Positions 8,807 through 17,590 of a DNA stretch of 64,000 nucleotides are shown here, piece after piece. Source of the DNA: Nostoc sp. MS1 (GTDB lineage: Bacteria; Cyanobacteriota; Cyanobacteriia; Cyanobacteriales; Nostocaceae); the NCBI RefSeq assembly GCF_019976755.1, contig NZ_AP023441.1:6321501-6385500 (forward strand), given 5' to 3'. Under the pieces are notes generated by a model. That model was not told the origin of the DNA, searched no databases, and saw nothing but the letters and a program-made list of their open reading frames with translations. The translations under genes and the position numbers were made by a program. Each line of letters begins with the position of its first letter. The stretch's first letter is position 1.

Positions 8807-9733
8807 ATGGCTGAATTTCTCTCTACTTATGGTTCTCTAATCGTCTCTATGGTACTAGGGGCATTGCTTGGACTATCGCTTTACTTACCCTTAATGGCTG
8901 GGCAATTGTCTTTAGCAAGCCCAGGATTTTACGCTTTAGGTGGTTATATTGCCGCAATTTTATCAACTAAAGTTTTTACATCTAACAGTAATTTATTTCC
9001 TATTCATTTACTATTATTGGAAATGTTAATTGCTGCTATAGTCTCCGGTTTGCTGGGGATAATTGTAGGGATTCCGGCTTTACGGTTGCGAGGGATTTAT
9101 TTAGCGATCGCAACTATCGCTTTTGTGGAAGTTTTGCGGGTTTTAGCCCTCAATTTAGACATTACAGGCGGTGCTGTAGGTATTTTTGGTATTCCTCAAC
9201 CCTTTGCCACACCATTAGAATATTTATGGATTGCTCTACCCTTACTATTAATTAGTATGGTGCTATTTTATCGGTTAGAACGGGTGCGAGTCGGTAGGGC
9301 ATTAACTGCCATCCGTGAAGATGAATTAGCCGCAGGGGCGATGGGAATTAACCCCACTTACTACAAAGTTTTAGCATTTACTTTAGGGGCAATGTTAGCT
9401 GGGATTGTTGGTGTTATTAGCGCCCACTTTCTTAATACTTGGAATGCCAGACAAGGAACATTTGATGCTAGTATTATCTACTTAACTTTCGTGTTAATTG
9501 GTGGTTCGAGAACTTTCTTAGGTTCTGTTGTTGGTGGTATGGTATTTACAGCTTTACCGGAAATTTTACGCGGACTGGCTGATACAGGTGGTTTTCCTAC
9601 ATGGTTGGCGCAATTCTTGCGAGATGGGAGGTTAATTATTTTTGGCTTGTTAATAGTGATAGGTACTATTTTCTTCCCGCAAGGGTTAGTGACTCCAGAT
9701 GTTTTTAAATTAGGTAAATCTAAAAATAAATGA
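8807..9733 (+). CDS. livM: Branched-chain amino-acid ABC permease LivM
   Basis: A 308-residue second permease of the importer, with several hydrophobic segments. LivM hallmarks are GYIAAILSTK, LRLRGIYLAIATIAFVEVLR and the ATPase-coupling loop GRALTAIREDELAAGAMGIN. It ends in ATGA, sharing 4 bp with livG, a sign of translational coupling. Length and C-terminus (FFPQGL) are typical. Confidence 0.92.
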   Translation: MAEFLSTYGSLIVSMVLGALLGLSLYLPLMAGQLSLASPGFYALGGYIAAILSTKVFTSNSNLFPIHLLLLEMLIAAIVSGLLGIIVGIPALRLRGIYLAIATIAFVEVLRVLALNLDITGGAVGIFGIPQPFATPLEYLWIALPLLLISMVLFYRLERVRVGRALTAIREDELAAGAMGINPTYYKVLAFTLGAMLAGIVGVISAHFLNTWNARQGTFDASIIYLTFVLIGGSRTFLGSVVGGMVFTALPEILRGLADTGGFPTWLAQFLRDGRLIIFGLLIVIGTIFFPQGLVTPDVFKLGKSKNK

Positions 9734-10509
9734 GCCTGGATAAAAGTAAAGTTATTTTAGAAGCAAAGTCACTCACTCGCCGCTTTGGTGGTTTAGTAGC
9801 GGTGAATAATATATCTTTTAGCGTTAATCAACATGAAATTTTTGGGCTGATAGGGCCTAATGGTGCGGGAAAAACTACACTGTTTAATTTAATTACCGCT
9901 TTGATACCACCTTCTAGTGGAGAATTAATATATCAAGGTCAGGCGATCGCGCAACTACGTCCTCATCAAATTGCTAGTTTGGGTATCGCGCGGACATTCC
10001 AAAATATTCGCCTATTTGGGGAATTGTCAGCACTGGAAAATGTGATAATTGCCCGTCATTTACATACTAAAAGTACTTTGTTGACAGGTGTTTTAGGATT
10101 ACCACCAGCACCGCAAGAAGAAGCGCAGAGTAGACAGAAAGCTTTAGAATTGTTAGATATGGTGGGGTTAAGCGATCGCGCTGAGGAAAAATCCCGAAAT
10201 TTTGCCTATGGTGATCAACGTCGCTTAGAAATTGCCCGTGCATTAGCCTTACAACCGCAAATATTACTACTCGATGAACCTGCGGCGGGGATGAATCCTA
10301 GTGAAAAGAAACAATTGAGTGATTTTATTCGTAATTTACGCGATCGCTTCAATTTAACGATCATCTTAATTGAGCATCACGTACCCTTAGTTATGGGTTT
10401 GTGTGACAGAATTGCAGTTTTAGATTTTGGGCAATTAATCGCCTTGGGTAAACCGTCTGAAGTGCGGAATAACCCGGCTGTGATTGAAGCTTATTTAGGA
10501 AATGAGTGA
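9730..10509 (+). CDS. livG: Branched-chain amino-acid ABC ATPase LivG
   Basis: A 259-residue ATPase. Walker A is GPNGAGKTT; the signature loop has the form FAYGDQRRLEIARAL in place of LSGGQ, as is usual in LivG; Walker B is ILLLDEPAAGMNP; the switch histidine is in LIEHHVPLVMG. It overlaps livM by 4 bp. The next gene of the cassette, livF, is displaced by about 1 kb by a convergent nuclease-fold gene whose stop directly abuts that of livG. Confidence 0.93.
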   Translation: MSLDKSKVILEAKSLTRRFGGLVAVNNISFSVNQHEIFGLIGPNGAGKTTLFNLITALIPPSSGELIYQGQAIAQLRPHQIASLGIARTFQNIRLFGELSALENVIIARHLHTKSTLLTGVLGLPPAPQEEAQSRQKALELLDMVGLSDRAEEKSRNFAYGDQRRLEIARALALQPQILLLDEPAAGMNPSEKKQLSDFIRNLRDRFNLTIILIEHHVPLVMGLCDRIAVLDFGQLIALGKPSEVRNNPAVIEAYLGNE

Positions 10510-11394
10510 TTAGTTATAAGATTGTAAGAACTCGTCTAATGAGTTAACGGCGATCGCATTATCCATTAGGCTTTCTAATTTCTCCACACTCTCACCCTCA
10601 AGCCTTACTACTAATTCCTGGGGAATTTCTCCAAAGCGCCTTTGTAACAGCCTGATTAATTGCCGTTGCATACCCTGCTGGATTCCTTGCTGTATTCCTT
10701 GCTGTATTCCCTGGTGTAAACCAATCTTCTCACCTTCAGCAAGGATTTCTTGATACCAAGGCGATTCTCGCAATACTGCCATATCCCACCTCATAATCTG
10801 CTGTACTAAACGACTCTCTAACACAAAGCTAGCAAAAAATGCCAGCAATGATTCTAACTGGTTTAACTGCGGATCTGCTCGTAGTAGTTGTAATGCACGT
10901 TGGACAACTGCTGTCTCACCGCCTCCTCGCAAAATAGGGACAAATGGAAGTAAGGAAGGGAGGGGTTGCTGAAATACTATCTCCGCGTCTACTTCCCACA
11001 AATTAATTACCCGGTAATCTTGAATTGCACGCAAGCCTAAAAATTCCTGTTCGTAACTATTGACAACAGTTACCGTTGATGGTGGTGGTAAAATGTTGAT
11101 AAGTACAGGGTAAGTTGGCAGTTTATACCGTTCTTGTGCTAAGGCTGCATAAGCTCTCATACGTAGCGGCATATCTATTGTATAACGCAACTGCAATTCG
11201 TTGAGTACGAGAAAATCCCCAAGGGTGGGGCTGTAGGCTTTGACGAGAACGTCTGTTTCTCGGCTTATCCATTGAAACTCGGAACCAAGAATTTCCTTTG
11301 CTGTAACTTCAGGGCGCTGAGTTACCCATTGCACCCATTCATCAGGCGCTAGGCTGATCAGTCGTTTGCTACCGCTATCTGCTGCTTTTGCCAC
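10510..11394 (-). CDS. Rpn-like PD-(D/E)XK / DUF4351 protein
   Basis: A 294-residue protein of the cyanobacterial Rpn/transposase_31-like group: an N-terminal nuclease-fold region (ETDVLVKAYSPTLGDFLVLN then ELQLRYT, about residues 46-70) followed by helical segments and a C-terminal DUF4351-type helical domain (IRLLQRRFGEIPQELVVRLE, about 245-290). Between them lies a tandem Gln-Gly-Ile-Gln repeat encoded by 12-bp direct repeats. Relatives promote recombination or are of unknown role. It is inserted antisense between livG and livF, so it interrupts the importer cassette. Confidence 0.8.
   Translation of the reverse strand: MAKAADSGSKRLISLAPDEWVQWVTQRPEVTAKEILGSEFQWISRETDVLVKAYSPTLGDFLVLNELQLRYTIDMPLRMRAYAALAQERYKLPTYPVLINILPPPSTVTVVNSYEQEFLGLRAIQDYRVINLWEVDAEIVFQQPLPSLLPFVPILRGGGETAVVQRALQLLRADPQLNQLESLLAFFASFVLESRLVQQIMRWDMAVLRESPWYQEILAEGEKIGLHQGIQQGIQQGIQQGMQRQLIRLLQRRFGEIPQELVVRLEGESVEKLESLMDNAIAVNSLDEFLQSYN
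10675..10722 (-). repeat. 12-bp tandem repeats coding (QGIQ)n
   Basis: About four imperfect copies of a 12-mer (attccttgctgt type) in the Rpn-like gene encode QGIQQGIQQGIQQGMQ. Such arrays vary in copy number by slippage and change the linker length in steps of four residues. Confidence 0.7.
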
Positions 11395-11528
11395 AAGAGA
11401 TTTAATACAAATTTCCGTAATTAATAATACACTTTTAAGACTGTATGCTGTTCCCTGCTATAAGTCTTTGGGATTGAGGTATGTTAGTTGTTGTTTGAAC
11501 ATTTAAGATTTATGGATTGAAACCGCCG

Positions 11529-12275
11529 ATGCACGCCGATGAACGCCGATATGAAGATGGACAGGATTTTACAATTTTAGATGTTCAGGAGCTTGATGTT
11601 AATTATGGTGGTATTCAAGCTCTAAAGAAGATGAATTTAACTATTAAAAGAGGTGAGGTTGTTACTTTAATCGGTGCTAATGGTGCAGGGAAAAGTACGA
11701 CACTCAGGGCAATATCTAAGTTAGTTAATCCTAAAAGTGGGCAGATTATTTACAATGGGCGAAGTGTTACTCGCCGTCTACCCCATGAGGTGGTGCAGCT
11801 TGGAATTGCCCATTGTCCAGAAGGGCGGCGGGTATTGGCAAGGCAAACTGTTTTAGATAATTTACTTTTAGGTGCTTATATTCGCTCGAATCAAGCAGAA
11901 ATTAAAGCTGATATTAAACGACAGTTTGAGTTATTTCCTAGATTGGCACAAAGGCAAAATCAACTAGCAGGAACTCTCAGTGGTGGTGAACAGCAAATGT
12001 TGGCGATCGCTCGTGCTTTAATGAGTAGACCACAACTGCTACTCTTAGATGAGCCTAGTTTGGGTTTAGCACCCGCAATTGTGAGGGAAATATTCTCAAT
12101 TATCCAAAATCTCCGCGCTACTGGGGTAACTATTTTACTAGTTGAACAAAATGCCAATTTAGCTCTCCAAATTGCAGATAGAGGATATGTTTTAGAAGCT
12201 GGTTCTATTACCCTGAGTGGTGCAGCTTCTAACTTAATTAATGATGAGCGCGTGAAAAAAGCTTATTTAGGCTAA
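11529..12275 (+). CDS. livF: Branched-chain amino-acid ABC ATPase LivF
   Basis: The second ATPase of the importer. Walker A is GANGAGKSTT, the signature is LSGGEQQMLAIARAL, Walker B is LLLLDEPSLGLAP, and the switch histidine is replaced by VEQN as is normal for LivF. The conserved body begins at QELDVNYGGIQALKKM. I chose the ATG at 11529; a TTG at 11517 is also in frame. Either start lies inside an intergenic repeat (gccgatgcacgccgatgaac), so the first 15 or so residues are repeat-derived and not part of the ATPase fold. It lies about 1 kb from livG because of the inserted Rpn-like gene. Confidence 0.9.
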   Translation: MHADERRYEDGQDFTILDVQELDVNYGGIQALKKMNLTIKRGEVVTLIGANGAGKSTTLRAISKLVNPKSGQIIYNGRSVTRRLPHEVVQLGIAHCPEGRRVLARQTVLDNLLLGAYIRSNQAEIKADIKRQFELFPRLAQRQNQLAGTLSGGEQQMLAIARALMSRPQLLLLDEPSLGLAPAIVREIFSIIQNLRATGVTILLVEQNANLALQIADRGYVLEAGSITLSGAASNLINDERVKKAYLG

Positions 12276-12295
12276 ATGTATTGGTAAATTAACTT

Positions 12296-12330
12296 AAAAA
12301 TAAAATCCCCCTCTATGGCACAAGGGGGAT
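12296..12330 (-). terminator. Rho-independent terminator, minus strand
   Basis: ATCCCCCT (12305-12312) pairs with AGGGGGAT (12323-12330). Read on the minus strand the hairpin is followed by TTTATTTTT, a good terminator. It lies downstream of the psaB fragment. On the plus strand, after livF, there is no T-run. Confidence 0.65.
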
Positions 12331-12467
12331 GATGGCAAAATGGTCAGAGAAAATTCAAAACTTTATTTGTTAATTGTCAGTTGTTTTTTGATTTGATTTA
12401 AGACTTACCTTGTCGCGGTGTGGGAGGTTTTTACATATCTAAAACCCTAACTATTAACAACTGGCAT

Positions 12468-12902
12468 TTATCCAAATTTCCCGGCGTTTTGGTCTGGATC
12501 GTAATCTCGTACCCAGAAAATCGCGGCGTGGGCGAATGCACCAATCATCAAGAAGCTGGCGATGTATTGGTAGTGGGTGTACAGTGCTGCTTGGGTTGTG
12601 TAGTCTTTACCCATGAACGCATAAGGTACTAAAGAGTACATATGCTGTGCTACTAGAGAAGCAGGCGTTCCTAAAGCAGCTAGGTGAATACTTAATTGGA
12701 AGTGTAGAGAGTTGTTGTATGTATCGTATAGACCTTGGTGGGGCAGGTTGAATTGACCTTCGGTACGAACACCAAAGAAGTTCTTAGCATTCAGCATTTC
12801 TTTAATGCTGTGACCGATACTAAAGTTAGTCCGATACTGGTGTCCAGCGATAATGAATATGACTGCGATCTCCAAATGGTGATGCGCCATATCAGTCAAC
12901 CA
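12468..12902 (-). pseudogene. psaB: Internal fragment of photosystem I psaB
   Basis: About 144 codons match the middle of PsaB, the P700 chlorophyll a apoprotein A2: LTDMAHHHLEIAVIFIIAGH, IGHSIKEMLNAKNFFG, PHQGLYDTYNNSLHFQL, VAQHMYSL, DYTTQAALYTH and AAIFWVRDYDP. Normal PsaB is about 740 residues, so both ends are missing. Upstream, an in-frame TAG directly precedes Trp-Leu-Thr-Asp. Downstream, the frame stops after DPDQNAGKFG. A His expected in the THHQYIA segment of PsaB is Tyr here, so a chlorophyll ligand may be lost. There is no other stop over the fragment, so decay is recent or the piece is selected. It cannot form a reaction centre. Confidence 0.85.
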
Positions 12903-12976
12903 CTAAGTTCGGTCGGAGAATTGGTTTTTGATATAGGTATAGAGTTTAACTGATAAAATATCTTGCCGTTTAATAA

Positions 12977-14620
12977 TTATTGCAACTTAAATTCATCAAA
13001 CTTAATGACATCAGAATTTGGTTTCCGAGTGTCAAATAAATAGCTGCTAACTGTACCATTACTTGTGTCAAAAATACTAAAAACTGTAATATCGTTACTA
13101 GTAATATAGGGTAATGGCTTGCCATCTTCCCCTAACATAGAGTGAATTGTGGGTACAACTGGTTCTAAGCCATTGGGGTCGCCAAGGGCGATATATTCTT
13201 CTTGATAGCTTGTTGGTACTTCTCGCTTTCTCTCACCCCAAGCAGCGCCATAGGAATTACCAACGTTAGATGTTTCAAGAAAGTGCATTCCACTAGAACT
13301 AACAAAACGATTCCATAGATGGGAATGACCATAAAATACAAGTTGTACTTTCGCAGCTTCTAATAGAGGTATGACATCACGAATAATATAGTCTGCATCT
13401 TTGGGGTATTCGTAACGCACGGCTTGAATATTGCCTACATCATCACGTTCAATTATTTGTATAGGGTCTGTGTAAGCAGGAACAATATTATCACCCAAAG
13501 TATGAGGCGGGTGATGAAACATGACAACCTTATATTTAGCTTGTTGAAACTCAGGGCTATTAAGTTCTTTTTCTAACCAATTGTACTGTGTACTACCTTT
13601 AGTAATTGGTTCATAAATTAACTGACCATAACCCCAATTTTCAGGATCATTTAAGTCTTTTGCTGCTTCTTGATATCTGCCTTGATATTCATTAGATATG
13701 TTGGGTCTACGCCACATATTTGTAATGTACAATACCACCAACCTGACATCACCAAAACTTACTGTATAATATTTCTTTCCCCCGGCTTGGCTTTGGGGTA
13801 ATGTAAAAATTTCTTCGTAAGTAATTGTATTAAAAGAGTTGTCTATTAATGATTCACTACTATATAATTTTTGAGCAATATCACGGGGAAAAGTATCATT
13901 AAATTCATCATCTAAACTTCTCGTTCTAGCGAACCTTCCCATCACTTCATGATTACCAATACAGGTAAACATTGGTGCATGTTGAATAATTTCACCACCT
14001 GTATATCTCACCTTTACACCATTATGTTCCATTTGGTAGTTAGCGCGACCTTGTAACCCTGGAAAAAATGCACCACCCCGATTATCATCAAACCATTCCG
14101 AGGCGCGATCGCTAACATTGGCTAAATCACCAGCAAACCAAACTGCATCTACTCTCCCCACCGTTTCCACTACCTTTTGCAGATTTGCGGTGGTCATAGG
14201 TTTGAGTTGATGGTCTGAAGTTAGAAGAATTTTTAGCGGTGTCTCTGGTTTGGGAGTAGGTGCAAGGGTAAAAATCCTGCTACTAGCACTCACGCCATCT
14301 TCGCGCACACTCATCACCCGATAATTAACTCGCACCCCAGGAGTTAATCCCGTTACCTCTGCTTCATGTCGCCAAATATCACGTTGTACTGGCTGTTGAT
14401 AAACTTGTCCATTTTGGGTTTGATTTCCCACCCTAGAATATTGGTCTTCTCTTGTACGACTAAGTTTAGTAGTACCTGCATAGACGGTGTGCTGTAAATC
14501 TTCACCGAAGATAACACTATGTTTAGTACCAGCAAATTCAGTAAACCAAACTACTCGGACAGAGTTTTGGGTTGGTAGCTGCAAAAATGGGTCAGTCAGC
14601 AGTTGGGGTACTGATGTCAT
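12977..14620 (-). CDS. Calcineurin-like metallophosphoesterase, purple acid phosphatase type
   Basis: About 547 residues. An N-terminal fibronectin-like domain of the purple-acid-phosphatase type (VRVVWFTEFAGTKHSVIFGE, and LTPGVRVNYRV) precedes a phosphoesterase core with the metal motifs SDHQ, AGDLAN, CIGNHEVMG, FHHPPHT and YGHSHLWNR. These should bind a two-metal centre and cleave phosphate esters. I use the ATG at 14620; a GTG at 14644 is possible. No clear signal peptide is seen, which is unusual for this extracytoplasmic-type architecture. It stands alone between the psaB fragment and the Trypco1 operon. The substrate is unknown. Confidence 0.83.
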   Translation of the reverse strand: MTSVPQLLTDPFLQLPTQNSVRVVWFTEFAGTKHSVIFGEDLQHTVYAGTTKLSRTREDQYSRVGNQTQNGQVYQQPVQRDIWRHEAEVTGLTPGVRVNYRVMSVREDGVSASSRIFTLAPTPKPETPLKILLTSDHQLKPMTTANLQKVVETVGRVDAVWFAGDLANVSDRASEWFDDNRGGAFFPGLQGRANYQMEHNGVKVRYTGGEIIQHAPMFTCIGNHEVMGRFARTRSLDDEFNDTFPRDIAQKLYSSESLIDNSFNTITYEEIFTLPQSQAGGKKYYTVSFGDVRLVVLYITNMWRRPNISNEYQGRYQEAAKDLNDPENWGYGQLIYEPITKGSTQYNWLEKELNSPEFQQAKYKVVMFHHPPHTLGDNIVPAYTDPIQIIERDDVGNIQAVRYEYPKDADYIIRDVIPLLEAAKVQLVFYGHSHLWNRFVSSSGMHFLETSNVGNSYGAAWGERKREVPTSYQEEYIALGDPNGLEPVVPTIHSMLGEDGKPLPYITSNDITVFSIFDTSNGTVSSYLFDTRKPNSDVIKFDEFKLQ

Positions 14621-14782
14621 CGTTGTTTGCCCAAATGAACGCACATTTATAGTACGGCATAGAGAAAACAGAATGACATATATAGCTAAAGGTTTTTGGT
14701 TGGAACCATAACTCCGCAGTTAGTGAAACTTGCTCATTTATTTTATCTGGTGGCGATCGCACATCCTCATATAATCTCATCC

Positions 14783-14820
14783 ATACCAGTCTTGAAAATC
14801 CTGGTATCCTCTGCTATGAT
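14783..14820 (+). promoter_or_regulatory. Promoter with inverted-repeat operator for the Trypco1 operon
   Basis: TTGAAA (14792-14797) and TATGAT (14815-14820) are separated by exactly 17 bp, close to the sigma70 consensus. ATACCAG (14783-14789) and CTGGTAT (14801-14807) form a 7-bp inverted repeat that brackets the -35 box, so a repressor bound there would block the polymerase. It starts about 30 bp upstream of the Trypco1 ATG. Confidence 0.6.
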
Positions 14821-14850
14821 TTCTCAAAATATAGTAAAAAATATTACATA

Positions 14851-15195
14851 ATGGATAAAAAAGATTCGCTAATTGACGAACCCGTAATTATTGTAGAGTT
14901 CGGCCCTAGTGCGGGGATGAGAGGTGTTAGCTTAACTCCAGCAGATATTGCTAAAGAATCGGCGAAAGCATTGGATAAAGCCATGCTAACTATCCGACAA
15001 ATGGCAAAAAAGACGATGGAGACAATCGATACATTATCTAACAAGCCCTCGGAAGTGGAATTAGAATTTGGTATCAAGTTAAATACCGAAGCAGGAGCGA
15101 TAATTGCCAAAACTGCGGGAGAAGCCAGCCTCAAGGTAAAGTTACTCTGGGAGCGCAAAGATTCCAATAATGAGTCAGATTCAAAATCTGCGTAA
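14851..15195 (+). CDS. Trypco1 (trypsin-co-occurring domain 1) protein
   Basis: A 114-residue small protein that fits the CU044_2847/Trypco1 family: an N-terminal beta strand (PVIIVEFGP), a helical middle (ADIAKESAKALDKAMLTIRQ) and two C-terminal strands (VELEFGIKLNTEAGAIIAKT; ASLKVKLLW). The family is known for sitting next to trypsin-like proteases fused to NTPases in predicted conflict systems, exactly the context here: its last 26 bp overlap the protease gene, so the two are translationally coupled. It may regulate or be cleaved by the protease; that is inference. Its partner is now disrupted by an IS. Confidence 0.82.
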   Translation: MDKKDSLIDEPVIIVEFGPSAGMRGVSLTPADIAKESAKALDKAMLTIRQMAKKTMETIDTLSNKPSEVELEFGIKLNTEAGAIIAKTAGEASLKVKLLWERKDSNNESDSKSA

Positions 15196-16387
15196 CTTTA
15201 CTGTACAAGTTCGTAACGCTGATAATGTAATTGTTGGCACAGGTTTTGTGGTTTCCCATACAGGAGAGATTGTTACCTGTTGTCATGTGATACGGGATGC
15301 AGGCGGACAAGTTGCTGAGGGAGTAGAAGTTAATGTCTACTTTCCGAAAGCGAGAAAGCAGGAACAGAAAGCACACACAGCTACAGTTACAGCCTGTTTT
15401 TTAGAACATGATGATGATGTGGTTGTGCTGCAACTGGATACGATTACATTACCGGATGGGATAGAACCAGCTATTCTGGGGATAGCTGAAAGTTCTCCTG
15501 GTCATAAATTCAAGAGCTTTGGTTATCGACGATTGCAAAATTACCAAGGACTCCCGGCGGAAGGTAAGATAGTAGACTTTGCCGAGTCACCAGGCGATCG
15601 CATTTTGCATGGCGATCCTGTAATGTTGAGTAGCCAGCATATCGATAGTGGGATGAGTGGTTCCGCCGTTCTAGATATCGAGCGTAACTTAGTAGTGGGT
15701 GTAATTGCCGAAACTTGGGACTCTGGGGGAAGTGAAAAAGACCGGGACACCAGTTTTGCCGTTGATTGTCGAGTCCTGACTTTTGACCCCATGTGTTTAC
15801 AATTAGCAGATGCAGCACCTACACCCCAGCCTACAATCAACTCAAACCCTACAGGAGAACTACCAGTGTCTCAACCGGGGATAGTCCTGAACCTGAATAA
15901 TGCACCAGCACCTCTAGAAGAATGGGTAGGTAGAGTAGATTTTCTCAAAATACTCAATCAGGACTGGGTTGATCCCAACTGCTCAATTGTGGGACTTATC
16001 GGTTTTGGAGGGGAAGGTAAAAGTTCCCTCACCCGTCGCTGGCTAGAAAATTTGCTGCAAGATTCATCTTTACCTCAACCTAGTGGCGTATTTTGGTGGG
16101 GTTTTTATGAAAAGAATAATGTGCTTGAGTTTTTGGAAACTGCACTAAAATTTTTAGTTCCAGGGATTGATCCTTATCAGTTGAATTGGGCAGAAAAAGT
16201 CAACTTCATTCATGGAATGCTAAAAAGCGGACGCTATCTATTTATATTGGATGGGTTAGAAGTACTGCAACAGCAAGAGGGAGATGATTACGGCGAGTTA
16301 ACTAGTCTAGACTTACGGGATTTTTTACGAGAATTTGCTGCTGGAGAACATAAGTCATTTTGTTTAATTAGCAGTCGTGCGCCACTA
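15170..16387 (+). pseudogene. Trypsin-STAND NTPase gene, 5' part (cut by IS630)
   Basis: The first 406 codons of a gene split by an insertion sequence. Residues 10-205 are a trypsin-like protease with all three catalytic residues in place: His39 (TCCHV), Asp83 (HDDDVVVLQL) and Ser163 (DSGMSGSAV). A Pro-rich linker follows, then a STAND/NB-ARC-like NTPase with P-loop GFGGEGKSSL (278-287) and Walker B LFILDGLE (357-364), ending at the sensor-like SSRAPL. As found, the frame runs 10 codons into the IS and stops at 16417. Removing the element and one TA restores a 1,029-residue frame with the 3' part at 17593. Without it the protease is severed from the NTPase end and the sensor repeats. Confidence 0.85.
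16386..16387. repeat. TA target duplication, left of IS630
   Basis: The TA at 16386-16387 and the TA at 17591-17592 flank the inverted repeats. This is the duplication expected for IS630/Tc1-type insertion, and joining across it restores codons CTA-GTA-GAC and the host frame. Confidence 0.7.
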
Positions 16388-17590
16388 GTAGTCTGCCAAG
16401 GTAACTTTGCTAAGTAAAACCTCTAATTGGTAAAATAGCCAAAAACGGGGTGTAACATGGCGAAAAAGTACATTGTTGACTTGAATGAAGAGGAAGTTTC
16501 TCAGCTACAAGCAATAATTAAAAAAGGTAAACACAAAGCAAGAACCATAACCCGTGCAAACATTCTTCTAATGGCTTCTGAAGGAGAAACGGATCAAGCG
16601 ATCGCTAGCATAGTTAGAGCGCATGTTGCAACAGTGCAACGAATACGAGAAAAATTTGTCATTGGGGGGTTAGATTTTGCTTTAAAGGATGAAGTTCATC
16701 CACCAAAACCTAAAAAGTTAGATGAAAAACAAGAAGCATTTTTAATTGCCACTGCTTGTTCCAATCCACCAGTTGGAAGAGTACGTTGGACAATGCAATT
16801 ATTAGCGGATCATTTAGTGAACGTTGGTATCATAGATTCAATTTCGGACGAAACAGTGCGTCAAACTTTAAAAAAAATGAAATCAAACCGTGGTTAAAAC
16901 AACAGTGGTGCATTCCTGAAGTTAACGCAGAATATGTTTTCCGAATGGAAGATGTGTTGGATTTATACAATGAGCCTTATGATCCTAAACGTCCTGTAGT
17001 CTGCTTTGATGAACGTCCCTACCAACTAGTAGAAGAAGTAAGACTTCCTTTGCCACCAGAGCCGGAGCAGCCTGAACGTTATGATTTCGAGTATAAACGT
17101 AACGGGACAGTAAATTTATTTGCGTGTTTTCAACCCTTGGCAGGTTGGCGGCATATCGAAGTTACAGAACGTCGAACTAAAGTCGATTTTGCTAAACAGA
17201 TGAAAAATTTAGTAGATGTTTGCTACCAAGATGCTGATGTTATTCGTTTGGTAGTTGATAACCTGAATATTCATACTCCCAGCGCATTATATGAAGTTTT
17301 TCCACCAGAAGAAGCACGTCGAATTATTCAAAAATTAGAGTTTCACTATACTCCTAAGCACGCTTCTTGGTTGAATCAAGTAGAAATTGAATTATCTGTT
17401 TTATCCCGCCAATGTTTAGAACGGCGTATTCCTAATGCAGAAACATTAACTTCTGAGATTGCCGCTTGGGAGAAACAACGTAATCAGCAAAAAGCCAGTG
17501 TCTATTGGGGTTTCCAAACCAAAGATGCTCGCCGAAAAATGCAGCGTTTATATCCAACTCTAACCTAGCAAAGTTGTCTTGGCAGACTAC
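16388..17590 (+). mobile_element. IS630 family insertion sequence
   Basis: A complete 1,203-bp element. The terminal inverted repeats are GTAGTCTGCCAAG-GT-AACTTTGC on the left (from 16388) and, read inward from the right end (17590), GTAGTCTGCCAAG-AC-AACTTTGC; 24 of the outer 27 positions match. It is flanked by TA. A boundary 3 bp further in on each side (16391-17587, also flanked by TA) is formally possible, but the reconstruction of the host protein (SSRAPLVDLIDF) favours the outer boundary. It carries a two-frame transposase in the same direction as the host gene. Confidence 0.88.
16457..17568 (+). CDS. IS630 transposase, made by -1 frameshift
   Basis: Two overlapping frames together give a DDE transposase of about 370 residues. 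The first (16457-16897) holds the helix-turn-helix region (ANILLMASEGETDQAIASIV) and the second (in frame to 17568) the catalytic domain with Asp in VVCFDERPY, Asp in RLVVDNLNIH and Glu in SWLNQVEIEL. The frames meet at an 8-A run (16870-16877): frame 0 reads TTA-AAA-AAA-ATG and a -1 slip gives AAA-AAT-GAA, joining VRQTLKK to NEIKPWLKQQ as in intact IS630 proteins. This looks like programmed frameshifting; a simple inactivating frameshift is the alternative. Confidence 0.85.

Noticed and set aside
12420..12953. Plus-strand open frames of about 70 codons opposite the psaB fragment
   Set aside because: Antisense shadows: the minus-strand frame matches PsaB, while the plus frames have no family pattern.
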